DNA of 64,000 nt from Sclerurus mexicanus (lineage: Eukaryota > Chordata > Aves > Passeriformes > Furnariidae): NCBI GenBank assembly GCA_013396755.1, contig VWZF01002437.1, forward strand, positions 2,670,416-2,734,415, written 5' to 3'. Positions within the stretch are counted from its first letter, which is position 1. Each line of letters opens with the position of its first letter. This document shows positions 12,001-23,765 of this stretch, piece by piece. Both the position numbers and the translations under genes were made by a program. Under the pieces are notes generated by a model. It was not told the origin of the DNA. It made no database searches and worked only from the letters and a program-made list of their open reading frames with translations.

Positions 12001-15000
12001 ATGACCTTGTTAAAATCTGGATGTACACACTCTGAACATCTATGAACATTTTTAAGCAAATTGCATTCAGGGTGTGCTTATTGAGGAGAAAGGCTCTGAC
12101 AGAAAAAGGAGAAACACCAACCTTTCCTTTTTTTGCTCTGAGCTATCCTTCCAGAAGAAAGGTTATGGGCTCATTGACTTCGCCGAATGAATAAAACATG
12201 AGATTTTTTTCCTAAATCAAGTTATTCTACTGAGACTGTAGATCTGGATTTGGAGCTGTTAGCTTAAGGCATGCACTTGCTTTGGAAAGAGTTAGGGCTC
12301 TTTTTGTGGGAGCCTTTTCCCTTCAGCCCAGCAAAGCTTGGCTTGATGCCTCCCTTTCAACAGCCATCTCCGCAAGAACTCAGGGAGCGCCCACCAGCTC
12401 TTTCTTTTGATGTTGCCAGCACATGCTAAATCACTATTTTCTAGTTTGAATGCCAAGCTGTGAATGATACTTAGTTTAGTCAAGGAACAGTCAAAAGCAA
12501 GGCGAATGAAATGTTTTCTCTAGGGAAAACTAAGAGAGACCAGAAGCTAAGATTTCTGCTGCCATACATACTACTAAGGTTAAGTCCCACTGTCACTGAA
12601 CTCTTATTTGGGCTTACACATAAAGAACCAAATCCCAGAACACAAGATTTAGATTGCAGACATTTTCCACATGCTGGAAAGACCACAAACATCACAGTTT
12701 TTGATACTGTAGCTGGTTCAAAACCTTACTACTACTGCCTATTGCCGTCAGCAGTTCTAAACATCTTGGTGTCAATGTCCATTTGGGACCCACAAACTGC
12801 ATACTCTGCTACAGGAACCTCATCTGACAGATGAGCTCAAGAATTTTTCATGCACTGACAGTCTTACCAAGCTAAAAAGTCCAGCACAGGAATTTTCTTT
12901 TCAACACAGTTCTTGCTTTCAGGATTTTTAATGCATTTTAATAAATTAATTGAGAAGATCATGTCTTAGGGAAAAGATCAAACTCCTAACACAGTCATTA
13001 CTGACGTACTGGTTGCTGACCTTCCTGTCTGTAGCTTGATGCCAGAGGTGGCTCATTCTTTTGCAAAACAAGCGCCAATAAATGGAAGCATGAAGTTCTG
13101 TGCAGAAGTAGAGTGCTCTGATTCATATTTGTTTTTCTGAAGAAACATATGATCTTAGATTGCAAAATAGTTTTTAAGCTCTTAAAATGATGTCTTAGGA
13201 CTGGGTAAGTCATATAAAATGAGCAAGAATACTTAAAGATTGATAAGAATTTTGATGATCTGAGGTTTAGACACTTAGAAAGAAAATTATATTAAAGGCT
13301 GATATCTGAAAAATTAACCTGGAATTTGCATTGTATTCCTGATGCCATATTAAGAGTCTGGACTACAAATCCTTTTGCACAGAAAGCTCTTGAGAGAGAT
13401 TGAGAAGTCTCTTTGACACCTGCATCAGAAGAAGTGAAAGATACCAAGTTCATATGGTTTGTTATTAGGGAAATTGCACAAAAGCAAGAATTCTCAATTA
13501 TAGTTTTAGATTTCAATCTTTTACATGGAAAATGCTTAGAGAAATATTAAGAACATCTACATTAAAAAGAACTTACAGACCATCAGCTAGAAGTTTTTTT
13601 TATGAATTCTTTGTCCTGTACAGAGAATCTCCACAAACTGCTCCTGCAGACAGGAAAAGTCAGATCTGAGCCTGTCTCCTATTACACCAAGTACTAAAAC
13701 TTCAAGGGAAATCGGCTGTGCTGTGCCCGTCCCCAGTAGAAGGCTCATTAGGTACACCGGGACGTTGGTGCCCTCTGGTATGAGCAATTGTACTTTATTG
13801 GGCAAGAACCCAGTCTCCCTCTTCTGCCTAGCAAAATCCAGATGTAGGATTCAGCAATAACTTTAAGCAAGAACAGATGTGTTGGAGCATAGTAAAATAA
13901 GTTTCCCTCTCCAGAGCAACAGCAACAGAAGCATTTGTAACAGTAGTAGATCCTATTTTTCTACAGACTGTTGGGGGGCGTTAGGCTAGCTGCTTGCCTG
14001 CTAATCTCTCATAATTTTGCAGTTTACAGAAACTAATCCTATAATTCTTCTGACAGAACCATACTCTTGGATTTTCTAAAATAACAAAGTATGTTAACTG
14101 AGTTGAAAAGAAACACCAAAGTTCAATAGCTATCCCATTTATTTTTGAAAACAATCCAGATCTTTTGTAGAATAACCTTTACAGAACCTATGTCTAAAGC
14201 TGAGGGGGTATACAGGAATTATAAATTAATTTAGTGCTGTAGTGAGGGACTTACTTTACAGTAACATGTGTTTTCTAATCCATTTTTTCGTTTCTACTAG
14301 AAATAGTTAATGCTTTAAAGTATTCTCCTGTCCATGTTAGAAGGATTCTTTCTCAAATAAATTAGAAAACACTAACAAAAGTATCTAATTTACTCTATCA
14401 AGGCAAAATCAGCCATTACTTAATGCTCTGATCTGTGAAATTATTTTGACACTTAAAAAAATTATCTTCAGTCTGAGATCCATATGTACTTGTAACATCC
14501 AACAGCACAAAGCAAAACAATAGTCTCTTTCCCTTTGATAATTTATAGTCTTTGTAAGTGGTTAAAAGTTTTAAACTTTTTCATCATTCAAATGCAATTT
14601 TCATTCATACTGACTGATCACCACTTGTGTTCTCTTTCCTAAGAACAAACAGCCAGACCAGTTTTTAATTTGATGCAATAAATATTTTAGAAATGTCTTT
14701 TTATATAAGAATAAAATTTCTTAACCTATGTTGAAGGCTTAATTGTCATAACAAGTTTCTATAGGCAACCTTTGAATAGAACTCAAAGCTTCACTAACTT
14801 CATACTATATTTTCCATACTGCTATGCATAATAAGGAATGAATCACCAAAAAACCTCGGCTCAGTATTAGCAACACACTTCTATCTCCATGAAACTTTAA
14901 TTCTAGTTCAGTACTAAATGTCTCTTGGAGATGCCCAACTAGTTATGAAAGACATACAGGACAGATTACCAGAAATGCCTCAATACAAGGAGTTGGTTTT

Positions 15001-15859
15001 CATCATGTGAAGGGAGTCCATTCCAGGAATTGTAACTCCCATTACTAGGAATGGCTTCCTGTAAGACATGAACCATATACAATTTAAGGAATTCCTCTGA
15101 CTCTCAAGTCAAACTACTTGGAGGGAAAAAACCATGTACTTCATGAGATTTAAATGCCTCTTCAGGGCTAAAAGGAGATCTCTGTAAGAGAGGTTCCATA
15201 TATTAACCATTCATATATGAACTAAGTCTATGTGTTAAGCAGCCCACAAAATTACTGTACAAATTGATAGGGACAATACAAAGAATTAAAATTAGTATAG
15301 CCCACTGATTAGAGCACACACTACCCATTTTTTTCATGAGGTAGGCTGGTTTTTTTTTTTTTCATGCTTACTCATAAGGAAAGACTACCTGCCCTCTGGA
15401 ACAACTCATCAAGGATATCTGTAGAACATTCTGAAAACAAAAGCATTTAAAATGAATGTTCTTTGTGATTTAAACTGATGTGTCTGACTAGTGAACATGG
15501 TAATTGGATTTATTTATCTAAACCAATCCTATATTGCTCAATAATGGGAATGACATTGTTCACAATTGATTAGGGCTCCCTTCCTGAAAATCATTATATA
15601 AGAAAAACTGTCCAGAGCAAGTTACTTGATATTTCTTCTATAAGCTTTACCTTAGTTCAACAGTGCAAAGAATTTTTCAAATTTATGTTTGGTTCTGACT
15701 AGAAGACAATATTTTTAACCAATATTAATTGGAATAACATCCTTGAATTAAAGATTATCTGAAAAAAGCATATTCAGTGAATCTTCTTTCGTCAAATTAG
15801 ATTTTCCTTCTTAAATCACAGAGACTGTAACATTAAAATGAAAGCAACTTCCGCTTTTA

Positions 15860-15876
15860 ATAGGGATAATCCCTAT
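15860..15876. repeat. 17-bp palindrome containing GGGATAATCCC
   Basis: atagggat and atccctat are perfect reverse complements around a single central a. The core offers back-to-back TAATCC/GGATTA-like words of the type bound by OTX/PITX-class homeodomains (family knowledge). Binding is only an inference. Confidence 0.7.
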
Positions 15877-18041
15877 CTTACACACAGGCTGACAGGAATT
15901 TTCTTTATCTGTAATTTTTATAATAATTTAACTTTGAATGTGTGTTCAAAATACACTAATACTTTGAGCACATAAGTTTTATTCTTTTTAATCGGACTAG
16001 TCCAGTAGAATATGAATTCAGAGTGATAAATTGCTTGGGCTAAGGAAAAAACCAATAGGCAGACATTGTCTTCCCTTGGGTTAAAATTAACTATCTTCTG
16101 TTTTACACTAAATATACTTTAAAAACCAAATAGCACTGAGATTCTTTTTCTACCTAACAAATAATTTTGTTGTATCAAAAACCAGCATGTGGTTCCATTT
16201 TCTTATTTTTGATTGTTGTTTGGTTGCGTTGTCAAAAAACCCAAAACACACAGCTACAACAAAGTATTTTTGGTTTTAATCTGAAAATATGGACCATTTA
16301 TGCAATGACAGTTCCTTAACACTGTTTTATCATTGTTATCATCAGTAAATCCAAACAGCATAACATAGTTAGAACAGGAACTTCTGTTGCAGAACAGCAG
16401 TGCAGACAAACATTTCACAGTGCTGTGGAATGTAACATTTTTGGTTATGCCAAATTTGCCAGTTTTAACTAAAGACAACATCTTAAGTCTTCTAATATAT
16501 ATCTAATGAAATTTAACTCTCATTGTCTAGCAATGGCAAAAGCCCATCTTCTAAAAAAACAGAAAGCATGAGCTGACACAGCAATTTTAAGCTTAGGAGC
16601 AATCACATGTCCTCCTTTGTCACTCACCCTTTTCCTTTGTCAAGAAAAAGGAAATCTTCACATAAAGGGACCAAATAACTTTCCAAACAATAGGATCCTC
16701 CTTTGTCCATCAGCAAAATTGAACTAGAAATGCAACTGGATATAACTGTTTTAACTGTTGGCCAGAGTCTCAGTGTATTTCCTCTTAAAGTAAACAGGAA
16801 AATGCAAAATCATGGGATGGGACCAGGACAGCTGTTCCATAACAAACCAACCCAAACCTCTTCTCCACCGACTGGCAAAACATCTTACCAATGTTACAGT
16901 GGCTGAATACTGAGGTTCATAAACAAAGTTCCATCCACACTCCTTTGAGCACGTTTTAACCCACCTATGCATTTCTAACACATTGTTTGCTAGTGAAAAG
17001 AAGAAAATTGGTAAAGAAGATCATTGAAGGACTCAAATGTAGATTTTGCCGGTACTATTCAGTTTGCTCTCTTAGCAAGAACGGGAGTGTTACTGTACAA
17101 ATGCATTTTGTACCACTTATTTAGCTACTTAAAACCATTTATTAAATATACCCTAAATGTATCTTAGTGACAGGTTAGAAATACAACTGCAAAAGAGTTT
17201 AAAAGAGAAAAAGATCATGAGAAGAACGGCGCTGGGTTACACAGTAAGTATCCTCTAGGACAGGACATCTTGCAATGTGACTGCAGAAGGAATTCTCCCT
17301 GTGACTGAACGCTGCACATTAGGAACCATTAATGGAAATGGGAACTGTAGGAAAGAACTGGAAATCAGACTGAAGCAGAGTTCAAGGACTTTCTTTTGCA
17401 AAGACAGAAAGAAGCTTTGACTGCATGGAGCAACCCTGCCAAATGTAGAGCACTTTCTTGGTTTGCTGTATCTGCTTTACACAAGAAATTTGTTTCTAGA
17501 TCTTCCTAACAACAGGAAAATGAGACATGATGAAGCTGGTAGGTCACAGGTCACTCTTTTCTAACCAAAAGGAGCACGCGGGATGGGGGTATAAAAAAAA
17601 AAAGGCCATGGTCATTTCAGAAACCACATCTCAAACAGCCAGATCACTGAAGCAACTGTTAATCCAAGTGACTCAGCTGAATACAGCATATATTGTCAGT
17701 AGCAGTGTTCAGATGTTACTTTTTCTCTCAACTGCAAGAAATATCACCCTGCAGATTCAACAACATGGTTTAGGACTGGGAGGTACTGTAGTGGGAAACA
17801 TGAAAGACTAAAGATGGTGGAAGGGTAGAAACCAGAAGACAGGGCAGGCCAAGAGGTAGAACACAAATGTTCTGGTTGCAGGTGGGGGAATATGTAGAAA
17901 GTCGTCTTTTTCTCCTAGTTTTTCTCCAACAAAAATAAGAGAATTTTATTCGAGCACATTAGCCACATGCTCACAACTGCATTATCACTAACCTTCAAAA
18001 CCTCTATATCACCAATTTTGGCATTTTCAAAGTGAACTTAC

Positions 18042-18138
18042 CTGAAAGTCTTGATCATCAATTCCAAACCTCTCTCTTAGATTACGGAAAACCATTGGAC
18101 AATATTCTTTAAATTTGAAATGACTTGGCATGTTTTCT
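18042..18138 (-). CDS. PIP4K2A: PIP4K2A coding exon 3 (partial gene)
   Basis: This 97-nt exon encodes ENMPSHFKFKEYCPM followed by VFRNLRERFGIDDQDFQ, human-equivalent residues 82-113, plus the last base of the Lys81 codon. It lies in the N-terminal part of the PIP kinase fold that, in this family, contributes to the dimer and basic membrane-facing surface (family knowledge, not visible here). The acceptor is ttctttcag with AG at 18139-18140. The donor is CAG followed by gtaagttc, with the GT at 18040-18041. It enters in phase 2 and leaves in phase 0. It joins exon 2 seamlessly (AA plus A makes the Lys codon) and joins exon 4 between codons. No stop, frameshift or odd residue is seen, so the exon looks intact and under protein constraint. 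Confidence 0.97.
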
Positions 18139-19240
18139 CTGAAAGAATATAAAACCAAATTAACTTCATTCATGTGCATATGTAACAAGTATCTCTAAAA
18201 AATTCTCTCTATTCTGTTCATAGAAAGCAGAGGATAAGGACATTTACAATCTGTCTTCTAATGCTTTCTTTTTTTCAATGAGATTGGTTCTCATAGTGCT
18301 ATTTTCTTTTTCTTCACAATGTTTAATAACTGTATACATATTTATTAGCTTGTTAAGTTATAACAGTAACATAGCTAAGGATGAAATAAACACAAACCAT
18401 ATTTTGACAGCTTTGAAACGTGGACTCAAAAGCAGAGAAGAATGCTTTCCATTGCCCTAAACTTACTTCAAAGGTGAAATCTTCGGCTGGGTTATACAAG
18501 AATTACTATAGCATCTGTGACATCAAAAAGTACTGACAGTGCCAAAGCTTCAAGAAAATTCAACTCCTTCAATACACAACTAATTTTAATATCCCAGTGT
18601 TAATTTTAGACTTATAAAAGAGAAAAGTTATTTTGACCTTTTTTACAGACCAGAAGACCCAGTAGCAGAATTCTTTCGTTTTCCAAATACATTCTTGAAT
18701 AAAATTCAGGTTATACATAAACTAGCATTAATAGTTTTGTATGTCTGTATATACTGCTTTATGGAACATTTATTTTTAAAAGACAGATATTACATGAAAT
18801 TACCTTAACACTTTTGAAGCTTCTATATGATCAGTATGACTTTCTATTATAGAATGTAAAAGGATGAACACTATCCAAATTTGATATATGCTTTAGATTC
18901 TCATTCAAATACTACATTTAATAAAAATTGCATGCACATGCATTTATGTTTTTAAAAATATCCAAATAAATGCTTACATCAGGCACAATCACATCAAGAA
19001 AGGATCACCTTCAATATCTAAGATACTCACAAGGCAATAATAAACCATATGGGGAAAAATTCTACCCAGCATCCCTTGCTGTTGCTTTTTAGAACAGCAC
19101 AGATGGTTATGTTTATCGCAGGATTAACTTAATCATCAAAACTTCAGGCCCATGCACTGAAAAATAACAGAGTTCATAGTACTTCATAAAAATATCACTG
19201 CCACTATCCACTTCTAGGCAAAATTGTTAATTGTACTTAC
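18139..19240 (-). other. PIP4K2A: PIP4K2A intron 2 (1.1 kb)
   Basis: The intron separates exons 2 and 3, with a gtaagtac donor and a ttctttcag acceptor. A plausible branch-point region is the gttaat word about 30 nt before the acceptor. The sequence is AT-rich and unremarkable, and no repeat element is recognised. Confidence 0.95.
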
Positions 19241-19338
19241 TTGTTGAAAAGGTGATTGTCCACCTTTATCTTTGAGTACGCTTTGAAATCATCTGGCATC
19301 AACATAACAGGGATTTGAACATGGCTCAGTTCATTGAT
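19241..19338 (-). CDS. PIP4K2A: PIP4K2A coding exon 2 (partial gene)
   Basis: This 98-nt exon encodes 32 codons plus two bases. It starts INELSHVQIPVMLMPDDF and ends with NHLFN plus AA, human-equivalent residues 49-81. The acceptor is a strong pyrimidine tract, ctgttttctctag (AG at 19339-19340), and the donor is gtaagt (GT at 19239-19240). It begins in phase 0, consistent with exon 1 ending after the Ser48 codon of the family, and ends in phase 2. The segment is part of the N-terminal region that contributes to dimerisation in PIP4K structures (established for the family). The upstream partner, coding exon 1 with the start methionine, is not found to the right within this window. Confidence 0.97.
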
Positions 19339-21798
19339 CTAGAGAAAACAGAATATATTTAGTTGCTGATGTCTTTGCAAAGATGCTGCATATGTCTTAA
19401 TTATGAAAATGTTATTTGGTCTACTATTTCTTGTGTATATGTCTTAGGAGTGAATGTAAGTAACAGAAAAATGTGAAAGCAGTTTTATTCTTTCCAGATT
19501 AAATACAATCTCAAGACTGACATCTTGGAAGAGAAGAAATAGCATTCCATATTTATACTGGTTTCAGGAAAAAAAAAAAAAGGTGCTTCAAAGCACACCT
19601 GCAGTGTACTTTTTATGGAAGGTCAACGAAGATGCCAGCAAAATGGTCTATCCCAACACATTGTTCTTGTTTCTTCAGCTGAGTGATGCATTCCAAAGAT
19701 AATTCAAATTCTGTATTTCCAATGACTATTTACCCCTGTAGTTTATGAAGTGGTCTTACATGTCTGTGTCTTGAACTACTTATAGAAAACAAAGTGAAAT
19801 TTTGCATACATGTGAATGCACACACTTTGGGCTCAATAAGCACAGGTTTATTTCTTACACTTGTGCAGAACTCAGACAAACTTTTTAAGGCACAGTGTTC
19901 AGGCATTTTTTTGATTGTTCAAGTTGGACAAAGTATTTAAATAGCTGAAGTTTTGCTTAGAAATAGATGGGCATGTAAATTCTAAGATTTTCCTTATTTT
20001 CTTATGTGGACCCATCTACTCTTTCTGGCTTTGAAATTAATATTCTCAGCATTCTCCACATTAGGATTTCTCACATATATTTGAAATCCACTTCTGACCA
20101 CATCTCTATGATAAAATGTAGACAGCTATACCATGACCTAGTTTGTAGGCATGTTTTCATTACTGCATGTATTAAACTACCCTTACTTTAGTAAAATTTA
20201 ACTAAACCATGAGAAATAAAAGACAGAACTCTTAGCTTGCAACAGTACTTTCAAATCAGGAACAAGATACCCATTACAACAACAGTCACCAGATACCCAC
20301 AACATACATTTTACCTGTGTTCTTACTGTGCTCTGCACCCTGGTCATGCATCTCAATTTACCCAGCCAAATCTTTTTGCTCACGCAGAGCACATTGTACT
20401 TCAGCAGTTTGCTACAGGGTGAGAGGGAAGCCTCACTCTATACCAATACAAATGCACACTAGGACACTCAGATCTTAGCACTGTTTATCCACCACTGTTT
20501 TCCAATTAGGAAGCTGTCAGTTGCCTGTAAATGCTATTCTGTTTCAGAGAGGCTTTTGGAGAAACCCTCATGGAAGCAGCTATAGGTTATAAATACTGGA
20601 GGGAAAACAACTCACTCCCTGAAAGTATGATCTTTTGCAGAACTGAAGTTACACAAAGTAAGAAACAGTGCGGAGCCTTTCAGCTGTTAAACAGAGGAAA
20701 TAAACGAACATGGACAGGTCAGGTGGCCTCGTTACTTTTCAATATTTTAAAGTCCCAGTAATGTTCCTTGTCATGTCTCATTTTTATTATTCAGATCCTT
20801 GCAGCCCACATAAAAACCTGATGAAATCTGTTGAATTTACTTTACAAAATGCTTCTTTGGAAAGCCCCTAAAAGCTCTAAATAGAGGCATGGCAGATACA
20901 CAGCAGAGTAGAAAAATGAAATAGAAAGATGTCTGGGATGAGCTGAATGTGCTCTGCTCCCTGGAGTTGTAGGGAGAATGCTCTTTCCTTCTTCCAAAGG
21001 GAGAGAAAAAAGGAACTCACATACATTTTCAAAAACACAGCTGTACAAACCTAATAAATCATGATGACAGCTCATTAAATACGACATAAAATAACAAAAC
21101 ACTGATCGAAAATCACTACAACTAACATACATGCTCTTTACTGAAGTTGATATCACCGTACATCAATCTCACCCTGAAACCACAGGGCAGTTCATGAGTC
21201 TGCAGAACTAGTCTAGCTGCTGCACAAATAAAACTAGGGACACTTAAATTATGCAGAGATATGAAACTTCAATACAGAATTACCTTCTCTTTTAGATTGC
21301 CAGACCACACAACAAATTCCACACTTGAACAAGGCTAGCAGAAATCTACCTGCAAATACATTTCAGACAAAAGCTATCGCAAGAACTTCTGCTGAATACT
21401 GTCAAAAAGGCTGAATTCAAACATCTTCAACTATCTGCAGGTAGCTTGCTTGCAAATTTGCATGGTAGATTATCAAAACTGCATTGATCAAATGTTCACA
21501 TGCATTTTCTTAATTCACTGATGTAGAGTTTCTCTGCATGCATCTATAGATTTGCTTTCACGCTGTGAATATTTAAATTTGTGCTATAATGGTATAGTTT
21601 TACTTGTACCTGTAGGCCTTACAAGCATCACCTGCACAGCAGAATAACAAAGCCAAATGCTTTGTATGTGCACACTTTAGATATTGATCTGTTTTAAGCA
21701 AAAATTCCAAGATAATTCTCCTAAGAAGTTCCCTACAAGATGTGACTGTACACTCTCCCCATCCCCCATCAAGCAGAAAAATGCAGACTAACAGAAGG

Positions 21799-21926
21799 TT
21801 TGGGGTTTTTTTTGTTTGGTCTGTTTTTGTTTTTCTTTTTTTTTCCAGAGGAGTTTGTTTCTGATTTTTGGGGCTTGTTTTGTTGTTTTTATTTGGGTTG
21901 GAGGGTTTTGTTTGTTTTGGGAAATT
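21799..21926. repeat. T/G-rich low-complexity tract
   Basis: A run of about 128 bases composed mostly of T with G (gttttttttgtttggtctg..., ttgttttgttgtttttattt..., ttttgtttgttttggg). On the minus strand it is an A/C-rich tract. It has no regular period, so I call it low complexity rather than a microsatellite. A decayed poly-A tail of an unrecognised retroposed sequence on the minus strand is possible but unproven. Confidence 0.7.
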
Positions 21927-23747
21927 TTGCTATGACTTTTTGATATTCATCCAACTCTGAGGTATATAAGAGTAATTTCTCTAATATTTTAGGGAATTCC
22001 TCTCCAGCAGAATAGGAAAATAAAAAAGCAGCTAATGAACACACAGTAGAAATGACCTTTGGTATAGCACACCAGCTGAGTAGTGGCATGTCCCAGCAGC
22101 ACAGGCCATTAATTAATTTAAACCTTTCAAGTATAAAGTCTGGTTCTTTGTGCAATAGTACATTTTTCGGATAGATCTGATGAGGCCAGACTGGAAAATG
22201 CACACAAGACAGAAAGGAATACCCGTGTCATTAGATCTTTGTGGAAACCGGAACCACATTGTGGGGGGGAGGGAGACGAAACAATATCCCAAACTCCCCT
22301 ACAAACAGCTCTTGAAAAGCTACAAGAAAAGGGAAAGGTCAGAAGGATCAATTCTCTGCCATCACTGTGTGAAGAAAGTCACATCTGAAAGACACTAAAC
22401 ATGAAACGCAAAGAAAACATTTTGAGCCTTCCAACTTATCTCCAATGAAAATTTTGCCTCTTTTTCCTCTTTGAAAGTCAAGCACAACAGAGAATGTGTT
22501 AAGATGCATGTGATACCTCTGACAAACACTATGCGCATCTCTTCATGTTACCCATCACATAGAGCTAGCACCCTCAGCAATAGCAAACGAGATGAGTCCG
22601 TGAGGATGAAAGTTCATCCCATTACAACTGAAACTGTGCTACGATAGCTGTAATAATTACATAAGATATAAAAAGTACACCTTTTCCTCCAAGGAGTGCT
22701 TTTGAATGTAATAAAATCACAAGCAAGAAACAATTTCCTGCACGAGATAATGGCAAAGCATAAATTAAGCAAAAAGAGCTCACTGGACAGAGGACTGACT
22801 TGTTGCTGTGGGCTCATTCATTTACCAATTCTCTCTGAGAAGCCACATATATAACATCTCTATAATAAATGCATGTGCATCATATTGAAAAGGAAAGTTC
22901 CTTTAAGTCCTGCAACCTACATCCTTTAATTGCCTTGAATCATTGGTGCCAATGAAAAATTTTGCTGAAGTTTGCCTTGCTACCTGAAACAAACAATGTT
23001 TGTTATACCTTTGAAGAATTTTAATCCCATATAATAGTTTTAGAGACTGTATTGTTTTAAATATGATTGACTAAGATTCTAGTTGCACAGTAACCATGCA
23101 TATTATGTATAAATACCTCATGTGTATTAATAATATTTGTAAACTGAAGCACACAAGTTATTAATAAGTCACACAGAAACCTCTCTTCAAGTAATTAATT
23201 CAAATATCTTCTGTGATATTCGCATAAACCCAGGTGGAAACATCCCCCAACAACTTACAAGCTTTAAGGTGGAAGAATTTTAAAAGCCTTAAGACTGGTA
23301 TTGCCCCTTTAAACACAGGGTACAAAAAATTGTGGCTGTAGGGATCTGCCCAGAGCAGTGGCTCAATCGTGGCAGGTGGGAGGGGGCTGAAGCCAAAGGA
23401 AGCTTTCAGGCAAAAACCCGCTGATTGCAACTCATTTTGCTCCTGCAGGTTTAGGATTGAATTCACACTGTCAGGAAAACAGAGGTTGTAATTAAACTGC
23501 AAATAAGGGAATAATAAAAGCCTACTGGACATTGAATAAATAGTAAGACTCAGCTGGTAATGATTCCGAAATTAGCACACAGAGAGGTGTTCCCACAAAG
23601 CCATCTTATATTGGTGACATTTCAAATAAGCTTCTCTAATTTATATGATTTGAAATCAAGCAATGAATATATCATAAATTGTTAGGCATTATTAATGGCC
23701 CTTATTTAATTCAGATACATTCACCCTAAACACCACATTACTAGGGC

Positions 23748-23765
23748 AATGCTTAATTAAGCATT
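23748..23765. repeat. 18-bp perfect palindrome AATGCTTAATTAAGCATT
   Basis: The 18 bases read identically on both strands and contain paired TTAATTAA/TAAT homeodomain-type cores. About 50 nt to the right, tatgcaaag (near 23809) matches an octamer-like word. The surrounding 23640-23910 has the look of conserved non-coding sequence (AT-rich, no homopolymer noise), which I infer from appearance only. Confidence 0.8.

Larger units (their letters stand above)
504..18041 (-). other. PIP4K2A: PIP4K2A intron 3 (17.5 kb as assembled)
   Basis: The intron runs between exon 3 (donor gtaagttc) and exon 4 (acceptor ...caattggcag). It contains the near-identical 1.8-kb repeat pair 2123-3917 and 3919-5712, a CR1 LINE fragment, and two single-base N gaps. 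It also has a hairpin at 921-948, a palindrome at 15860-15876, and short poly-T/poly-A runs, for example about 15349-15361. If the repeat is an assembly artefact, the real intron is about 1.8 kb shorter, less whatever is missing at the second gap. The open frames inside are short and resemble nothing I know. The stretches 504-2122 and 6041-18041 hold no gene that I can support. Confidence 0.95.

Noticed and set aside
12511..12834. 107-codon plus-strand frame
   Set aside because: It overlaps an equally long open frame on the other strand, a sign of chance openness. No domain or conserved motif was seen.
13587..13805. 72-codon minus-strand frame with a protein-like middle (LLIPEGTNVPVYL)
   Set aside because: Short, no recognised family, and no acceptable exon boundaries tested by eye.
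21889..22203. 104-codon minus-strand frame followed by an A-rich tract, considered as a processed pseudogene
   Set aside because: The last codons are themselves translated from the low-complexity tract, no family is recognised, and no target-site duplication was found.
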